Shown piece after piece: positions 50,927 through 59,408 of a stretch of 64,000 bases of DNA. Position 1 is the first letter of the stretch. The number at the start of each line of letters is the position of its first letter. The stretch is from Sphingomonas mucosissima (lineage in GTDB: Bacteria; Pseudomonadota; Alphaproteobacteria; Sphingomonadales; Sphingomonadaceae), in contig NZ_NBBJ01000006.1 in assembly GCF_002197665.1 (NCBI RefSeq), positions 1 through 64,000 of the forward strand. Direction: 5' to 3'. Made by a program: the position numbers and the translations under genes. Below the pieces are notes generated by a model that saw only the letters and a list, made by a program, of their open reading frames with translations, was not told the origin of the DNA and did no database searches.

Positions 50927-51370
50927 GTGAGCATCTTTGGCGCGATCAAGAAAGCGGTCTTCGGCGACCGCGGTCCCCTCGGCGGGCAGTTCTCGGGCAA
51001 GCCAGCGCCCCAGGCGGCGCCAGCGCCCAGTACCGCTCCGAGGCCGGCGCCGGCTCCCGCGGCTCCAACACCTGCCCAGGCACCCGCGGCCGCACCTCAG
51101 CAGGCGCCAACACCGGTGGACGTGGAGAAGGTGCTGTCGGATCTCGCCGCCAAGCAAGGGCAGGCGCTGAACTGGCGTACCTCGATCGTTGACCTGATGA
51201 AGCTGCTGAACATCGATTCAAGTCTCGCCAACCGCAAGGAACTGGCCACCGAGCTCGGCTACACCGGCGCGAAGGACGGGTCGGCCGAAATGAACATCTG
51301 GCTCCACAAGGCCGTGATGCGCGAGTTGGAAAAGAACGGCGGCATCGTGCCGGCCGGCCTGAAGGACTGA
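50927..51370 (+). CDS. DUF3597-domain protein
   Basis: The 147-residue protein starts at a GTG with MSIFGAIKKAVFG-type sequence, has a long Pro/Ala/Gln-rich linker (about 25-65), and ends in the DUF3597 domain: VLSDLAAKQGQALNWRTSIV, MKLLNIDSSLANRKELATEL and NIWLHKAVMRELEKNGG. The function is unknown; related proteins look like peptidoglycan-associated or LysM-neighbouring small proteins. An upstream GGAGT site supports the GTG. Confidence 0.85.
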   Translation: MSIFGAIKKAVFGDRGPLGGQFSGKPAPQAAPAPSTAPRPAPAPAAPTPAQAPAAAPQQAPTPVDVEKVLSDLAAKQGQALNWRTSIVDLMKLLNIDSSLANRKELATELGYTGAKDGSAEMNIWLHKAVMRELEKNGGIVPAGLKD

Positions 51371-51460
51371 CGAGCGCACTGCATCCCTGCCGCCGCCACC
51401 GCGAGCGGCATGGCGGCGATACGGTGGCGCAAGGACCGCGCCGCCGCTATCCGGCTGCGG

Positions 51461-52489
51461 ATGAACGCACCCAATCGATTGCGGCTCGACGGCGCCGCGC
51501 TTGTGGAGAATTGGCGCACGCTGGCGCGCATGAGCGGCTGTGCAGCGTGCGGCGCTGCCGTGAAGGCAGACGGATACGGACTGGGTGCAACGGCGGTCGT
51601 CAAACGACTGGCCGACGCCGGCTGCCGGGATTTCTTCGTGGCGACCTGGGCGGAGGCGGCAGCGCTGGCGCGCCCTGACCTGTCCCTCTCCGTGCTGCAC
51701 GGTGTCCGCGCGGCGGACATGCCGATTGCGACGCGCATCGCCGCGCGCCCCGTTCTGAGTACGCCGGCGCAGATCCAGCGCTGGCGGGAAGCCGGGATGG
51801 GGGCCTGCGACGTCATGGTCGACACGGGGATGAACCGTCTTGGCGTGGCGCCGGACGACATTGCCTCGGGTCTGCTGGACGGGCTTCAGGTCGAAACGCT
51901 GATGAGCCATCTTGCCTCGGCGGAGGAGGCGGGGGCGTCGATCAATGAGCGCCAACGTGCTGCCTTGCGATCGATCGCCGACCGGTCGGGTGCGCGGCGC
52001 GTGAGCCTGGCGAACTCGGCGGGAGTTGCGCTGGGCAGCGACTACGCCTTCGATCTCACCCGGCCCGGGATCGCGCTGTACGGCGGTGTGCCCTGCCCCA
52101 GATTGAGCGGGCTGATCCGCCCGGTGGCGACCATCCAGGCCGAGGTGCTGCAACGCCGCGAGGTGCCGGCCGGGGGACGGGTCGGGTATAACCTGACCTG
52201 GACGGCCAAGCGCGACAGCAGCGTTGCCGTCGTGAACCTTGGTTATGCGGACGGATATCGCCGGGCGTTTTCCAACTGCGGCACCGCGTTCGTCGGCGAC
52301 GTGGCCGTGCCGGTGATCGGCCGGGTGTCGATGGATCTGACGGCGGTGGATGTCACCAGCCTTGATGTGTCGGAGGGCGACTGGATCTCCTTCGACTCCG
52401 ACCTGGCGCATGCGTCCGCCGCGTCGGACGTGTCGCAATATGAGCTGCTTACCGGCCTTGGGCGACGGTTTGATCGTATCTGGTCCTGA
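51461..52489 (+). CDS. alr: alanine racemase
   Basis: This 342-residue PLP enzyme makes D-alanine for peptidoglycan. The cofactor lysine is Lys35 in AAVKADGYGLG. The second catalytic base, a Tyr, is in VGYNLTW, and the family motif NLGYADGYRRAF is present. The start at 51461 (MNAPNRL) is chosen because conservation appears to begin there; the frame is open from 51410. It converges with the PHA-synthase-like gene, whose stop directly abuts. Confidence 0.93.
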   Translation: MNAPNRLRLDGAALVENWRTLARMSGCAACGAAVKADGYGLGATAVVKRLADAGCRDFFVATWAEAAALARPDLSLSVLHGVRAADMPIATRIAARPVLSTPAQIQRWREAGMGACDVMVDTGMNRLGVAPDDIASGLLDGLQVETLMSHLASAEEAGASINERQRAALRSIADRSGARRVSLANSAGVALGSDYAFDLTRPGIALYGGVPCPRLSGLIRPVATIQAEVLQRREVPAGGRVGYNLTWTAKRDSSVAVVNLGYADGYRRAFSNCGTAFVGDVAVPVIGRVSMDLTAVDVTSLDVSEGDWISFDSDLAHASAASDVSQYELLTGLGRRFDRIWS

Positions 52490-53539
52490 TCAAGGCAGGG
52501 CGTTCAGCCAATCGCGTAGGGGCTCCCATAATTGCTCTCTCGCACGGCTGCCGATGATCATGCCGACATGGCCCGCGCCCAGATCATGCCGGTTGTCGAG
52601 CCCCATCGCAGTGGCGGCCGGCACGATTCTGTCGCCCAAGGACACGAATTCGACCGCTGGGCAGGGGAGCGTCGCAGGATCGATCGTCCGGCCGGCCACC
52701 TCCCACGTCCCGGTGCCGGGCGCGTTCGCCAGCAGCAATTGCGTGAACAATTCCGCGCCCGCGGCATAGGTGAGCGGGGCGCCGCGGTTCGCCCAATCCT
52801 CCATGGCGACGAACATGGCCGCCGCCTCGTCGTCCATGCCGGCGAACGCCTCGTACTTTGCGATAGTCCGTGCCGGATCGAGCTTCCAGAAACCGGTCTG
52901 CAGCACTTCCATAGGCACCAGCCCGAGTTGCTCGCATGCGGGCTGTGCGGCGTCCCAAAGCGCCGCCATGTTTGTACGCGCTTCGCCATAGCCGTCGAAG
53001 CGCCATGGTGCGGCGATTGCCGCAACGCCGGCAGAGGGAGCGCCCATGGCCGCTGCAATGCTCATCGTGCCGCCGAGGCAATAGCCCACCAGCACCGGCG
53101 GTTCCTCGAGACGGCGCATCAGCGGCATCAATATGCGTTCAACATGGCCGCGAACACCGAGCGCATGATCCTCCGCCTGCGGTTCCCCCCAGTCGAGCAG
53201 CAAAGCATGGAAGCCCTGTTCCGCGATCCACCGCATCAGTGATCGGCCGGGCATCAGGTCAAGAATGTAAGGCGGGTTGATCAGCGACGGGACAAACAGC
53301 ACCGGGCGCCCGATCCCACCATAATCACGCAGTCGCGCCCGCCCTTGACGCCGAACTGCCTTGGCCAATCGGCGCTTCACCCGGGGCTCTTCCTGATAGC
53401 GACGAAGGCCGGCAAGCGCCTGCGATCTCCGCATGGAAGATGCTGCGGTTTCGTCGCGCAGCATATCCAGGAACAGAGGAAGGGGGCGCGGGCCGTGTTG
53501 CGGCGCCATAATAGATGCTGTAGCGCGGTATGACGTCAT
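52490..53539 (-). CDS. PHA synthase-like alpha/beta hydrolase
   Basis: The 349-residue protein has the alpha/beta-hydrolase fold with a PhaC-type lipase box, GYCLGG, whose nucleophile Cys154 replaces the usual serine. The acid is in SLGDRIVP and the His in GAGHVGMI. PHA synthases of class I are about 590 residues; this length fits class III-like PhaC or a depolymerase-like relative. It diverges from phaR, the PHA regulator. The start is uncertain between 53539 and 53509. Confidence 0.82.
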   Translation of the reverse strand: MTSYRATASIMAPQHGPRPLPLFLDMLRDETAASSMRRSQALAGLRRYQEEPRVKRRLAKAVRRQGRARLRDYGGIGRPVLFVPSLINPPYILDLMPGRSLMRWIAEQGFHALLLDWGEPQAEDHALGVRGHVERILMPLMRRLEEPPVLVGYCLGGTMSIAAAMGAPSAGVAAIAAPWRFDGYGEARTNMAALWDAAQPACEQLGLVPMEVLQTGFWKLDPARTIAKYEAFAGMDDEAAAMFVAMEDWANRGAPLTYAAGAELFTQLLLANAPGTGTWEVAGRTIDPATLPCPAVEFVSLGDRIVPAATAMGLDNRHDLGAGHVGMIIGSRAREQLWEPLRDWLNALP

Positions 53540-53540
53540 A
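53529..53540. promoter_or_regulatory. 12-bp palindrome in the phaC-like/phaR promoter region
   Basis: TATGACGTCATA is a perfect 12-bp palindrome overlapping the start codon of the minus-strand PHA-synthase-like gene and ending 15 bp before phaR. Its position suits an operator controlling both genes, for example PhaR autoregulation, but no footprint data can be seen. Confidence 0.45.
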
Positions 53541-53554
53541 AGCGGGGCATCGCG

Positions 53555-54094
53555 ATGAAAAAACAGCACAATGGAGAGGGCGCGATCATCATCAAGAAAT
53601 ACGCCAATCGCCGTCTCTACAATACCGAAAGCTCGTCATACATCACCCTTGAGCACCTTGCCGCGATGACGCGCGAAGGACGTGAATTCAAGGTCGTCGA
53701 CGCCAAGACCGACGAAGACATTACGCACAGCATCTTGACCCAGATCATCATGGAGGAAGAAGGCCGCGGGGATCAGCCCATGCTGCCGGTGAACTTCCTT
53801 CGCCAATTGATCGCCATGTACGGCGATTCGATGCAGGCGATGGTGCCCGGCTACCTCGAAGCCTCAATGGACAGCTTCCGTCGTAACCAGGCGCAGTTCA
53901 AGTCCGCCGTCGAAGGTGCGTTCGCGGGTTCGCCTTTCGCTGAAATGGCGAAGCGAAACATGGCGATGTTCGAGGCTGCCACCAGTGCCTTCAAGCCGGC
54001 AACGTCGCCGATTGCCAGCAAGGATGACGAAATCGCTGCGTTGAAGGCTGAACTCGCCAAGTTGCAGGACAAGGTGGACAAGCTGGCGGGCTGA
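53555..54094 (+). CDS. phaR: polyhydroxyalkanoate synthesis repressor PhaR
   Basis: This 179-residue regulator has the PHB/PHA accumulation regulator DNA-binding domain (IIIKKYANRRLYNTESSSYI) at the N-terminus and the PHB accumulation regulatory domain in the middle (ILTQIIMEEEGRG, NFLRQLIAMYGDSMQAMVP), with a C-terminal coiled coil. PhaR represses phasin and other genes and binds PHA granules. The divergent gene encodes a PHA-synthase-like protein. Confidence 0.95.
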   Translation: MKKQHNGEGAIIIKKYANRRLYNTESSSYITLEHLAAMTREGREFKVVDAKTDEDITHSILTQIIMEEEGRGDQPMLPVNFLRQLIAMYGDSMQAMVPGYLEASMDSFRRNQAQFKSAVEGAFAGSPFAEMAKRNMAMFEAATSAFKPATSPIASKDDEIAALKAELAKLQDKVDKLAG

Positions 54095-54110
54095 ACGAGC
54101 GTGCGTTCAG
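54091..54110 (+). terminator. hairpin at the end of phaR
   Basis: CTGAACG and CGTTCAG form a 7-bp stem with a 6-base loop that begins at the stop codon, followed by CCGTTTCGTT. The T content is low, so termination is probable rather than certain. Confidence 0.4.
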
Positions 54111-54170
54111 CCGTTTCGTTGCACCCCAGCACGGCGGTCGTCGCCGGGGCTAATTACCGGTCCACCCAGA

Positions 54171-54950
54171 TCAGCCCCGCATGGCCGCCGCGGGTCGCTC
54201 GTCGCTGCGCAGGGTCAGCACTTCCACCCCGTCGCTCGTCACTGCCACGGTGTGCTCGAACTGCGCGGACAGTTTCCGATCGTTCGTCACCACCGTCCAC
54301 CCATCGTCCTCGGTGGAGACCTTGCGGCTGCCCTGATTGACCATCGGCTCGACCGTGAAGGTCATGCCTTCGCGCAGCATCGGCCCGGTGCCCGGCTTGC
54401 CGAAGTTCAGCACCTGCGGCTCTTCATGCATTTCGCGGCCGATCCCGTGCCCGCAAAACTCCCGCACGACCGAATACCCGTTCTTCTTGGCGTGACGATC
54501 GATTGCGGCGCCGATATCGCCAACGTGCGCACCGGGGCGAACCTGGCGGATCCCCTTCCACATGGCTTCTTGGGCCACCCGAACCAGCCGCCGGGCCGCT
54601 GGTGACGTATCGCCAACCAGATAGGTCTTGCTGGAGTCGGCGATGAAGCCGTTCTTTTCCAGCGTGATGTCCAGATTGATGATGTCCCCGTCGCGGATGA
54701 TCTCATCCGCGTTGGGGACACCGTGGCACACGACATGGTTTATCGAGCAGTTGAGCACATAGGCGAAGCCATATTGGCCCTTGCTGGCGGGGCGTGCGCC
54801 CAGATCGGTGGTGATGAAACGCTCGACGAGATCGTTCACCGCAAGCGTCGACATGCCGGCGAGTTGCTGTCGATCCAGCATCTCGAAGACGGACGCGAGC
54901 AACCCGCCGGACTCCCGCATCAGGGCGATTTCGTCGGGCGTTTTCACCAT
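54171..54950 (-). CDS. map: methionine aminopeptidase, type I
   Basis: Map removes the N-terminal methionine of nascent proteins. The 259-residue protein has the metal-binding residues Asp in DIINLDIT, Asp in FIADSSKT, His in CGHGIGREMHEEP, Glu in FTVEPM and Glu in QFEHTVAV, and the substrate-binding His of NHVVCHGVP. The ATG at 54950 gives the type I start (MVKTPDEIALMRESG). Confidence 0.97.
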   Translation of the reverse strand: MVKTPDEIALMRESGGLLASVFEMLDRQQLAGMSTLAVNDLVERFITTDLGARPASKGQYGFAYVLNCSINHVVCHGVPNADEIIRDGDIINLDITLEKNGFIADSSKTYLVGDTSPAARRLVRVAQEAMWKGIRQVRPGAHVGDIGAAIDRHAKKNGYSVVREFCGHGIGREMHEEPQVLNFGKPGTGPMLREGMTFTVEPMVNQGSRKVSTEDDGWTVVTNDRKLSAQFEHTVAVTSDGVEVLTLRSDERPAAAMRG

Positions 54951-54964
54951 CGTCGGTCGATCTC

Positions 54965-55774
54965 TTACTTCGGCTTCACGAACTTCAGAGTTAAGCGGTC
55001 GCTTTCACCGATCGCGGCATATTTGCTGCGGTCTGCGTCCTTCAGCGCAAAGGTGGGGGGCAAGGTCCACACGCCTTCGGGGTGATCGTGGGTGTCCTTC
55101 GGGTTTGCGTTGACCGCGCTCTCGCCGGCCAGCTTGAACCCGGCCGCCTGGGCGAGCCGCAGGACGGTGGAGCGCTTGATATAGCCGCTCTTCTTTTCGA
55201 GCGCCGAGTCCATCTCCTCCGGCAGGCGGTGATCAACAACGCCCAGCGTGCCGCCCGGCTTCAGCATCGTGAAGAACGCGGCAAAGGCCCGCCCGGCCAC
55301 TGCCGGATCCTCGTTCATCAGCAAATTGTGGACGTTGCGGAACGTCAGCACGACATCGGCGCTGCCCGCAGGCACTGTGCTTGTGCCGGTTGCGCCGTCA
55401 ACGGTGGCCACCGTTGTGGCGCCGAACCAGGCCTGCTTGGCGGCGAGCATCTTTTCCGCGCCGGGCACCCCGCGCGTGTTGACCAGCGCGACATAGCGGC
55501 CCTTGCCCTTTACCAGAGGTGCGAGGATCTCGGTGTACCAGCCGCTGCCGGGGCTGAACTCAACGATCGTATCGGTTGATTTTACACCGAAAAAGGCGAG
55601 CGTGTCGGCAGGATGGCGGTAATCGTCGCGCTGCCGGTTGACGTCGCTGCGCTGTGCACTGCGCACGGCCGCCGTAATTTCCGCCGATGGCCGCACTTGT
55701 TGCTGAGCCGCGGGCTGAGCCGTGACGGCCGCAGCGCTCGCGAGCAAGATGGTCGCAATGCCGATGGTGCGCAT
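54965..55774 (-). CDS. exported methyltransferase-like protein
   Basis: This 269-residue protein has a signal peptide (MRTIGIATILLASAAAVTAQ), then a class I SAM-dependent methyltransferase fold: motif I IVEFSPGSGWYTEILAP, motif II region GSADVVLTFRNVHNLL, and the helix LKPGGTLGVVDH. A GGGAGAGAGA site precedes the ATG. Exported proteins have no known source of S-adenosylmethionine, so either it acts without it, binds another ligand, or it is retained in the cytoplasm. The function is unknown. Confidence 0.82.
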   Translation of the reverse strand: MRTIGIATILLASAAAVTAQPAAQQQVRPSAEITAAVRSAQRSDVNRQRDDYRHPADTLAFFGVKSTDTIVEFSPGSGWYTEILAPLVKGKGRYVALVNTRGVPGAEKMLAAKQAWFGATTVATVDGATGTSTVPAGSADVVLTFRNVHNLLMNEDPAVAGRAFAAFFTMLKPGGTLGVVDHRLPEEMDSALEKKSGYIKRSTVLRLAQAAGFKLAGESAVNANPKDTHDHPEGVWTLPPTFALKDADRSKYAAIGESDRLTLKFVKPK

Positions 55775-55825
55775 TATCTCTCTCCCTGAGGGCAAGTTCA
55801 TTACGCTCGGTTTGGAGGCAGACGG

Positions 55826-56017
55826 ATGGCAACGCAAGCGGTGCTGCTCGGGGCAGCGGCATCCTGCGCGATGGCGGCGGCAGGGGCAGCGTGGGGAGAC
55901 AGCCGGCGGACCCGGCGGCATGATCCCGACGCGGTCGGGGTGGTCGACTGGCGCACGGCGCAGGTGGCCGCGATCGCAGCAGCGCTGGTGCTGGGCGCGC
56001 TGGCGCTGCGCGCATGA
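55826..56017 (+). CDS. small membrane protein with two hydrophobic segments
   Basis: The 63-residue protein has two hydrophobic stretches (about 4-22 and 46-61) separated by a charged loop, SRRTRRHDPDAVGVVDWRT. A perfect GGAGG lies 8 bases before the ATG. I do not recognise the family. It diverges from the methyltransferase-like gene. Confidence 0.6.
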   Translation: MATQAVLLGAAASCAMAAAGAAWGDSRRTRRHDPDAVGVVDWRTAQVAAIAAALVLGALALRA

Positions 56018-56103
56018 AATTGGGTCCATTCCGAACGCGCTAGTCGCGCCGCTTCTGCTGTTTCCGCTATTCCTAGCTGCGAGACAAACAGTCGGGGGTG
56101 GCA

Positions 56104-56733
56104 ATGTTGGGCGTCGCATCACGGGCCATCGAACGGGCGAGGATCTGGCGCTGGCACCGTGATCCATTCCGCAGCCTGCCGTTGCGCCGATGGTTTCGCG
56201 AGCGGCGTCGGATCGACGTCGGCCTGTACAGCTACGGCTGCTTTGATCAGTGGCGTATGCCTGGGCCGCTAATCATCGGCCGGTACTGCTCGATCGCGAA
56301 AACCGTCCGCTCCGCGCCGATCAACCATCCATTCGGGGCGATCACCACGCACCCCGCCTTGTACGAACGTAAGTTCGGCGTGGTGGACGCCGATATCCAT
56401 TACGATGATCCGCAGGTGATCGAGGATGATGTTTGGATCGGGCACCACGCCATCATCCTGCCCGGCTGTCGTCGAATTGGCCGTGGTAGCATCATCGGGG
56501 CGGGGGCGATCGTCACCCGTGACGTTCCGCGCTATGCGGTGGTGGCCGGCAACCCGGCCCGAGTGCTGCGCGAGCGCTTCCCAAGGGACGTGCAGGCAGC
56601 GCTGGAACAGAGCCGCTGGTGGGAACTCGACCTCGCCGGGCTGCGCGCGCTGGTGAAGGAAAACCCCGCGCTCGCCTTCCACCCTACCAGCGGGTCGCTG
56701 CGGGAGTGGACCGGCTTTGCCGCGGCGGCCTGA
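56104..56733 (+). CDS. hexapeptide-repeat acetyltransferase
   Basis: The 209-residue protein is a left-handed beta-helix transferase: [24 protein letters not shown], the conserved His in INHPFG, and [25 protein letters not shown] with [16 protein letters not shown] as the family end. It resembles the xenobiotic/serine O-acetyltransferase group. A GTG at 56098 is an alternative start. It heads a three-gene run with two glycosyltransferases, so it may acetylate a cell-surface sugar. Confidence 0.85.
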   Translation: MLGVASRAIERARIWRWHRDPFRSLPLRRWFRERRRIDVGLYSYGCFDQWRMPGPLIIGRYCSIAKTVRSAPINHPFGAITTHPALYERKFGVVDADIHYDDPQVIEDDVWIGHHAIILPGCRRIGRGSIIGAGAIVTRDVPRYAVVAGNPARVLRERFPRDVQAALEQSRWWELDLAGLRALVKENPALAFHPTSGSLREWTGFAAAA

Positions 56734-56738
56734 TTGTC

Positions 56739-57605
56739 ATGGCCGACATCAGCGTCATTGTCCCGCACTATAACGATCTCTCTGGACTGGATCGTTGCCT
56801 GGCCGCGCTGTCCGTGCAGTCCGTGCCACGCAGCCGCTACGAGATCGTGGTAGCGGACAATATGAGCCCGTGCGGCGAAGCGGCAGTGCGCGCCGTCGTT
56901 GGCGATCGCGCCCGCTTGGTGCTTGCGCCGGAGCAGGGCGCCGGCCCGGCCCGTAATGCGGCCGTGGCGGTCGCGCGCGGCCCGGTTCTCGCCTTCACGG
57001 ATGCGGACTGTGTTCCGGATCGTGGCTGGTTGGCTGCCGGATTGGCCGGCCTGGAGCTGTACGATCTCGCCGGCGGCGCGGTGACCCTTCTCTTCTCGGG
57101 AGACGCGAAATCGGGCGCTGAAGCGTATGAAGCGGTCTTCGCCTTCAACAATCGCCGCTATGTCGAGCGCGAAGGCTTTTCGGTTACGGCGAACCTCTTT
57201 TGCCGGCGCGACGTATATGTCGCCGCTGGCCCGTTTCATGTCGGCATGTCGGAAGATCGCGATTGGTGCCTGCGTGCGCGCTCGCTCGGCTATCGGCTGG
57301 GCTATGCGCCCGCCGCGCGGGTCGCGCATCCGGCGCGGGAGGATTGGGGAGCGCTGCTGATGAAGTGGCGTCGTTTGAACGCAGAGCTTTATGCCAACAC
57401 GCTGATGAGCCCCGTCGGTCGGCTCCGCTGGCTTCTGGCGACGGCGGCGATGCCGCTCTCGATCCTGGTTCACCTGCCGCGAATCGTAGTCAGTCCGACC
57501 CTGGCCGGCGGGATTGAGCGCGCCCGCGGGGCAGCGACCCTGGCGCGCCTGCGGCTCTGGCGGTTCGGGGACGGCATGCTGCGGCTGGTCGGAGCGCGCG
57601 TGTGA
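56739..57605 (+). CDS. family 2 glycosyltransferase
   Basis: The 288-residue protein has the GT-A start ISVIVPHYNDLSGLDRCL, the donor motif FTDADCVP, and a membrane-proximal C-terminal segment with a hydrophobic stretch (AMPLSILVHLPRIVVSP). It probably adds a sugar to a lipid-linked or cell-surface glycan. It follows the acetyltransferase by 5 bp and overlaps the next gene. Confidence 0.87.
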   Translation: MADISVIVPHYNDLSGLDRCLAALSVQSVPRSRYEIVVADNMSPCGEAAVRAVVGDRARLVLAPEQGAGPARNAAVAVARGPVLAFTDADCVPDRGWLAAGLAGLELYDLAGGAVTLLFSGDAKSGAEAYEAVFAFNNRRYVEREGFSVTANLFCRRDVYVAAGPFHVGMSEDRDWCLRARSLGYRLGYAPAARVAHPAREDWGALLMKWRRLNAELYANTLMSPVGRLRWLLATAAMPLSILVHLPRIVVSPTLAGGIERARGAATLARLRLWRFGDGMLRLVGARV

Positions 57606-58519
57606 CGTGCGTTGTCATCTGCATCGTCTCCTTCCGTGATCCGCGACTGATCGGGCGCTGTCTCGACGCGCTGGCGCAATCCACCTTCACCGGTTTCGAA
57701 GTGATCCTGTGCGAAAACGGCGGGCAGGAAGCGCGAGAGCTGCTGGCGGCGACGCTTCCCACCACGTTGCCGGGCGGGCAGCCGGTGACGTTGCTCCGTC
57801 AGACAACGAATCTTGGGTACGCCGGCGGGGTCAACGCCTGCATGGCCGCTCGGCCCGACGCCGAAGCGTGGTGGATCCTGAACCCGGACACCTGCCCGGA
57901 GCCGGACGCGTTGCAGGCATTGGTTGCCCGATTGCAGCGCGGCACCTGCGATGCGGCCGGCGGCATCCTCTATCATCCGAACGGGGTCATCCAGGCCTAT
58001 GGCGGGCGCTGGAATATGTGGCTGGCGCGCGCTGAATCGATCGGGTTCGGTACGCCGCTTGCTGCGCCGGTCGATCCGCAGCAGGTCGAGGCGCAGATGA
58101 ACTATCTTCTCGGCGCGTGCATGTTGGTCGGGCGCTCCTTTCTTGAGGCGGCTGGGCCGATGCGCGACGATTATTTCCTCTATGCGGAGGAGATCGAATG
58201 GTGTCTTCGCGCCCGATCACGCGGAATGCGGCTGGGCTTTGCGCCGGGCGCCCGTGTCTGTCACGGCCAAGGCTCCACCACCGGATCGGCCGCCCACGTC
58301 CATGCGCGACCCCGCTTGCCGGTCTACCTGGATGAACGAAACAAGCTTCACGTGGTCCGGGACACGGCGCCTGCGCGGCTGATCGTGGCGGCGCCGCTCG
58401 CCTTCATTCTCGCCTGGGCGCGCTTCGGGCGGCGGGGGGCCATGCAGCAATGGAAGAATGCCATGGCAGGCTGGTGGGCCGGGGTCCGCAATCAACGCGG
58501 TCAGCCCAGCTGGCTTTGA
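57602..58519 (+). CDS. family 2 glycosyltransferase, rhamnosyltransferase-like
   Basis: The 305-residue protein starts at a GTG overlapping the previous stop codon. Its GT-A domain shows VICIVSFRDPRLIGRCLDAL, TNLGYAGGVNACMA, and WWILNPDT as the metal and donor motif, then EEIEWCLRARSRG, typical of WbbL-like rhamnosyltransferases. It ends with a helix near residues 262-280 that may associate with the membrane. The last gene of the group is followed by 280 bp without genes. Confidence 0.87.
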   Translation: MTCVVICIVSFRDPRLIGRCLDALAQSTFTGFEVILCENGGQEARELLAATLPTTLPGGQPVTLLRQTTNLGYAGGVNACMAARPDAEAWWILNPDTCPEPDALQALVARLQRGTCDAAGGILYHPNGVIQAYGGRWNMWLARAESIGFGTPLAAPVDPQQVEAQMNYLLGACMLVGRSFLEAAGPMRDDYFLYAEEIEWCLRARSRGMRLGFAPGARVCHGQGSTTGSAAHVHARPRLPVYLDERNKLHVVRDTAPARLIVAAPLAFILAWARFGRRGAMQQWKNAMAGWWAGVRNQRGQPSWL

Positions 58520-58570
58520 CGAAGGCCCTCACGGCGCAACCTTGCTCTCTGGCGCTATTTTGTGCATAGC

Positions 58571-58584
58571 GTACCGGACGGTAC
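58571..58584. promoter_or_regulatory. 14-bp inverted repeat in the gap before a hypothetical gene
   Basis: GTACCG-GA-CGGTAC is a perfect inverted repeat. It has the size and ACCG/CGGT core of many TetR-family operators. It lies 216 bases before the gene at 58800 and 51 bases after the glycosyltransferase stop codon. Which regulator binds is unknown. Confidence 0.4.
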
Positions 58585-58799
58585 AAAATGTCGTTGACGA
58601 CCGGCAAGCTGCTGATTATAACGAGCGGTACACAAAGCGGTTGGTGCTTGCCGCTCCTCTGATGGAATCAAGGTTCCAAGAGTGAGCTGACCCAGGTCAT
58701 CAGCATCTCCCGCCAAGTAGAATGAACGCGTGCGTTTCCGCGGTCGGTCGCTCGATGCGATCCCGTTCGAAGGCGTGCGTGCGAGAGAAAGGGAGCAGC

Positions 58800-59228
58800 A
58801 TGGCGTATCTGAACTTTGACCCACTGCAGGGGAGCCTCCCCGCAACCACCACGCTGTCGGCGCCATTGGCAGATCCAGTCACCACCGCAGCAGACGAGAG
58901 CAATTCGGCTGCCGGTCGCTTGAGCGCGCTCGAATGGTCGGTTGTCGCGCTCGCGCGCAACGACAGCCTGTCATCGCTTCGGGCACCTGGACGGTTATCG
59001 ACCGCGATGGCGACGCTCTTCCGGCAGAGCAATCCTCGGCTGGCCGACGGCAAGCTCGAGGCCCTTCGCCGCATCGCCGTTCTGGCATGGCATCACAGCT
59101 TCCAGGTGCCGGCGAGTGAACTGCGTGCGTTCTTCGACGCCGGCTTCACGGTGGGTCAGTACGAAACCATGATGGCGAGCATCGCCGCGTCTACGAGCCG
59201 CGATCGCAGCAACCGCCGGCGTCGCTGA
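58800..59228 (+). CDS. hypothetical protein
   Basis: The 142-residue protein starts MAYLNFDPLQGSLPATTT and is followed by a helical domain (LSALEWSVVALARNDSLSSL to LEALRRIAVLAWHHSFQVPASELRAFFDAG) and a basic end, SRDRSNRRRR. I do not recognise a domain. A GAAAGGGAG site precedes the ATG at 58800. It stands before the EcfG-promoter gene cluster and may be a separate unit. Confidence 0.7.
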   Translation: MAYLNFDPLQGSLPATTTLSAPLADPVTTAADESNSAAGRLSALEWSVVALARNDSLSSLRAPGRLSTAMATLFRQSNPRLADGKLEALRRIAVLAWHHSFQVPASELRAFFDAGFTVGQYETMMASIAASTSRDRSNRRRR

Positions 59229-59356
59229 TCAGGCGCTTCTTCTCGGGAACGGCCGGGGCGCCCAAGGGACTGCGCAGGCAGGTGTCGCACGCCGCTATTT
59301 GTCGCGAGCCAGCCAGGAAATATCTCGCCCCGATCGCAACTTGCACAACATAGACC

Positions 59357-59382
59357 GGAACGCGCAGGCGACACGCATCGTT
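59357..59382 (+). promoter_or_regulatory. EcfG-type general stress promoter
   Basis: GGAAC (59357-59361), a 17-base spacer and CGTT (59379-59382) match the EcfG consensus. It ends 26 bases before the ATG of the SRPBCC gene, which has an AGGAGG ribosome site. The following zinc dehydrogenase and SDR genes are packed behind it with gaps of 10 bp or less, so the promoter can drive all three. Confidence 0.75.
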
Positions 59383-59408
59383 GACAGGCCATTCACCAGG
59401 AGGATGAG

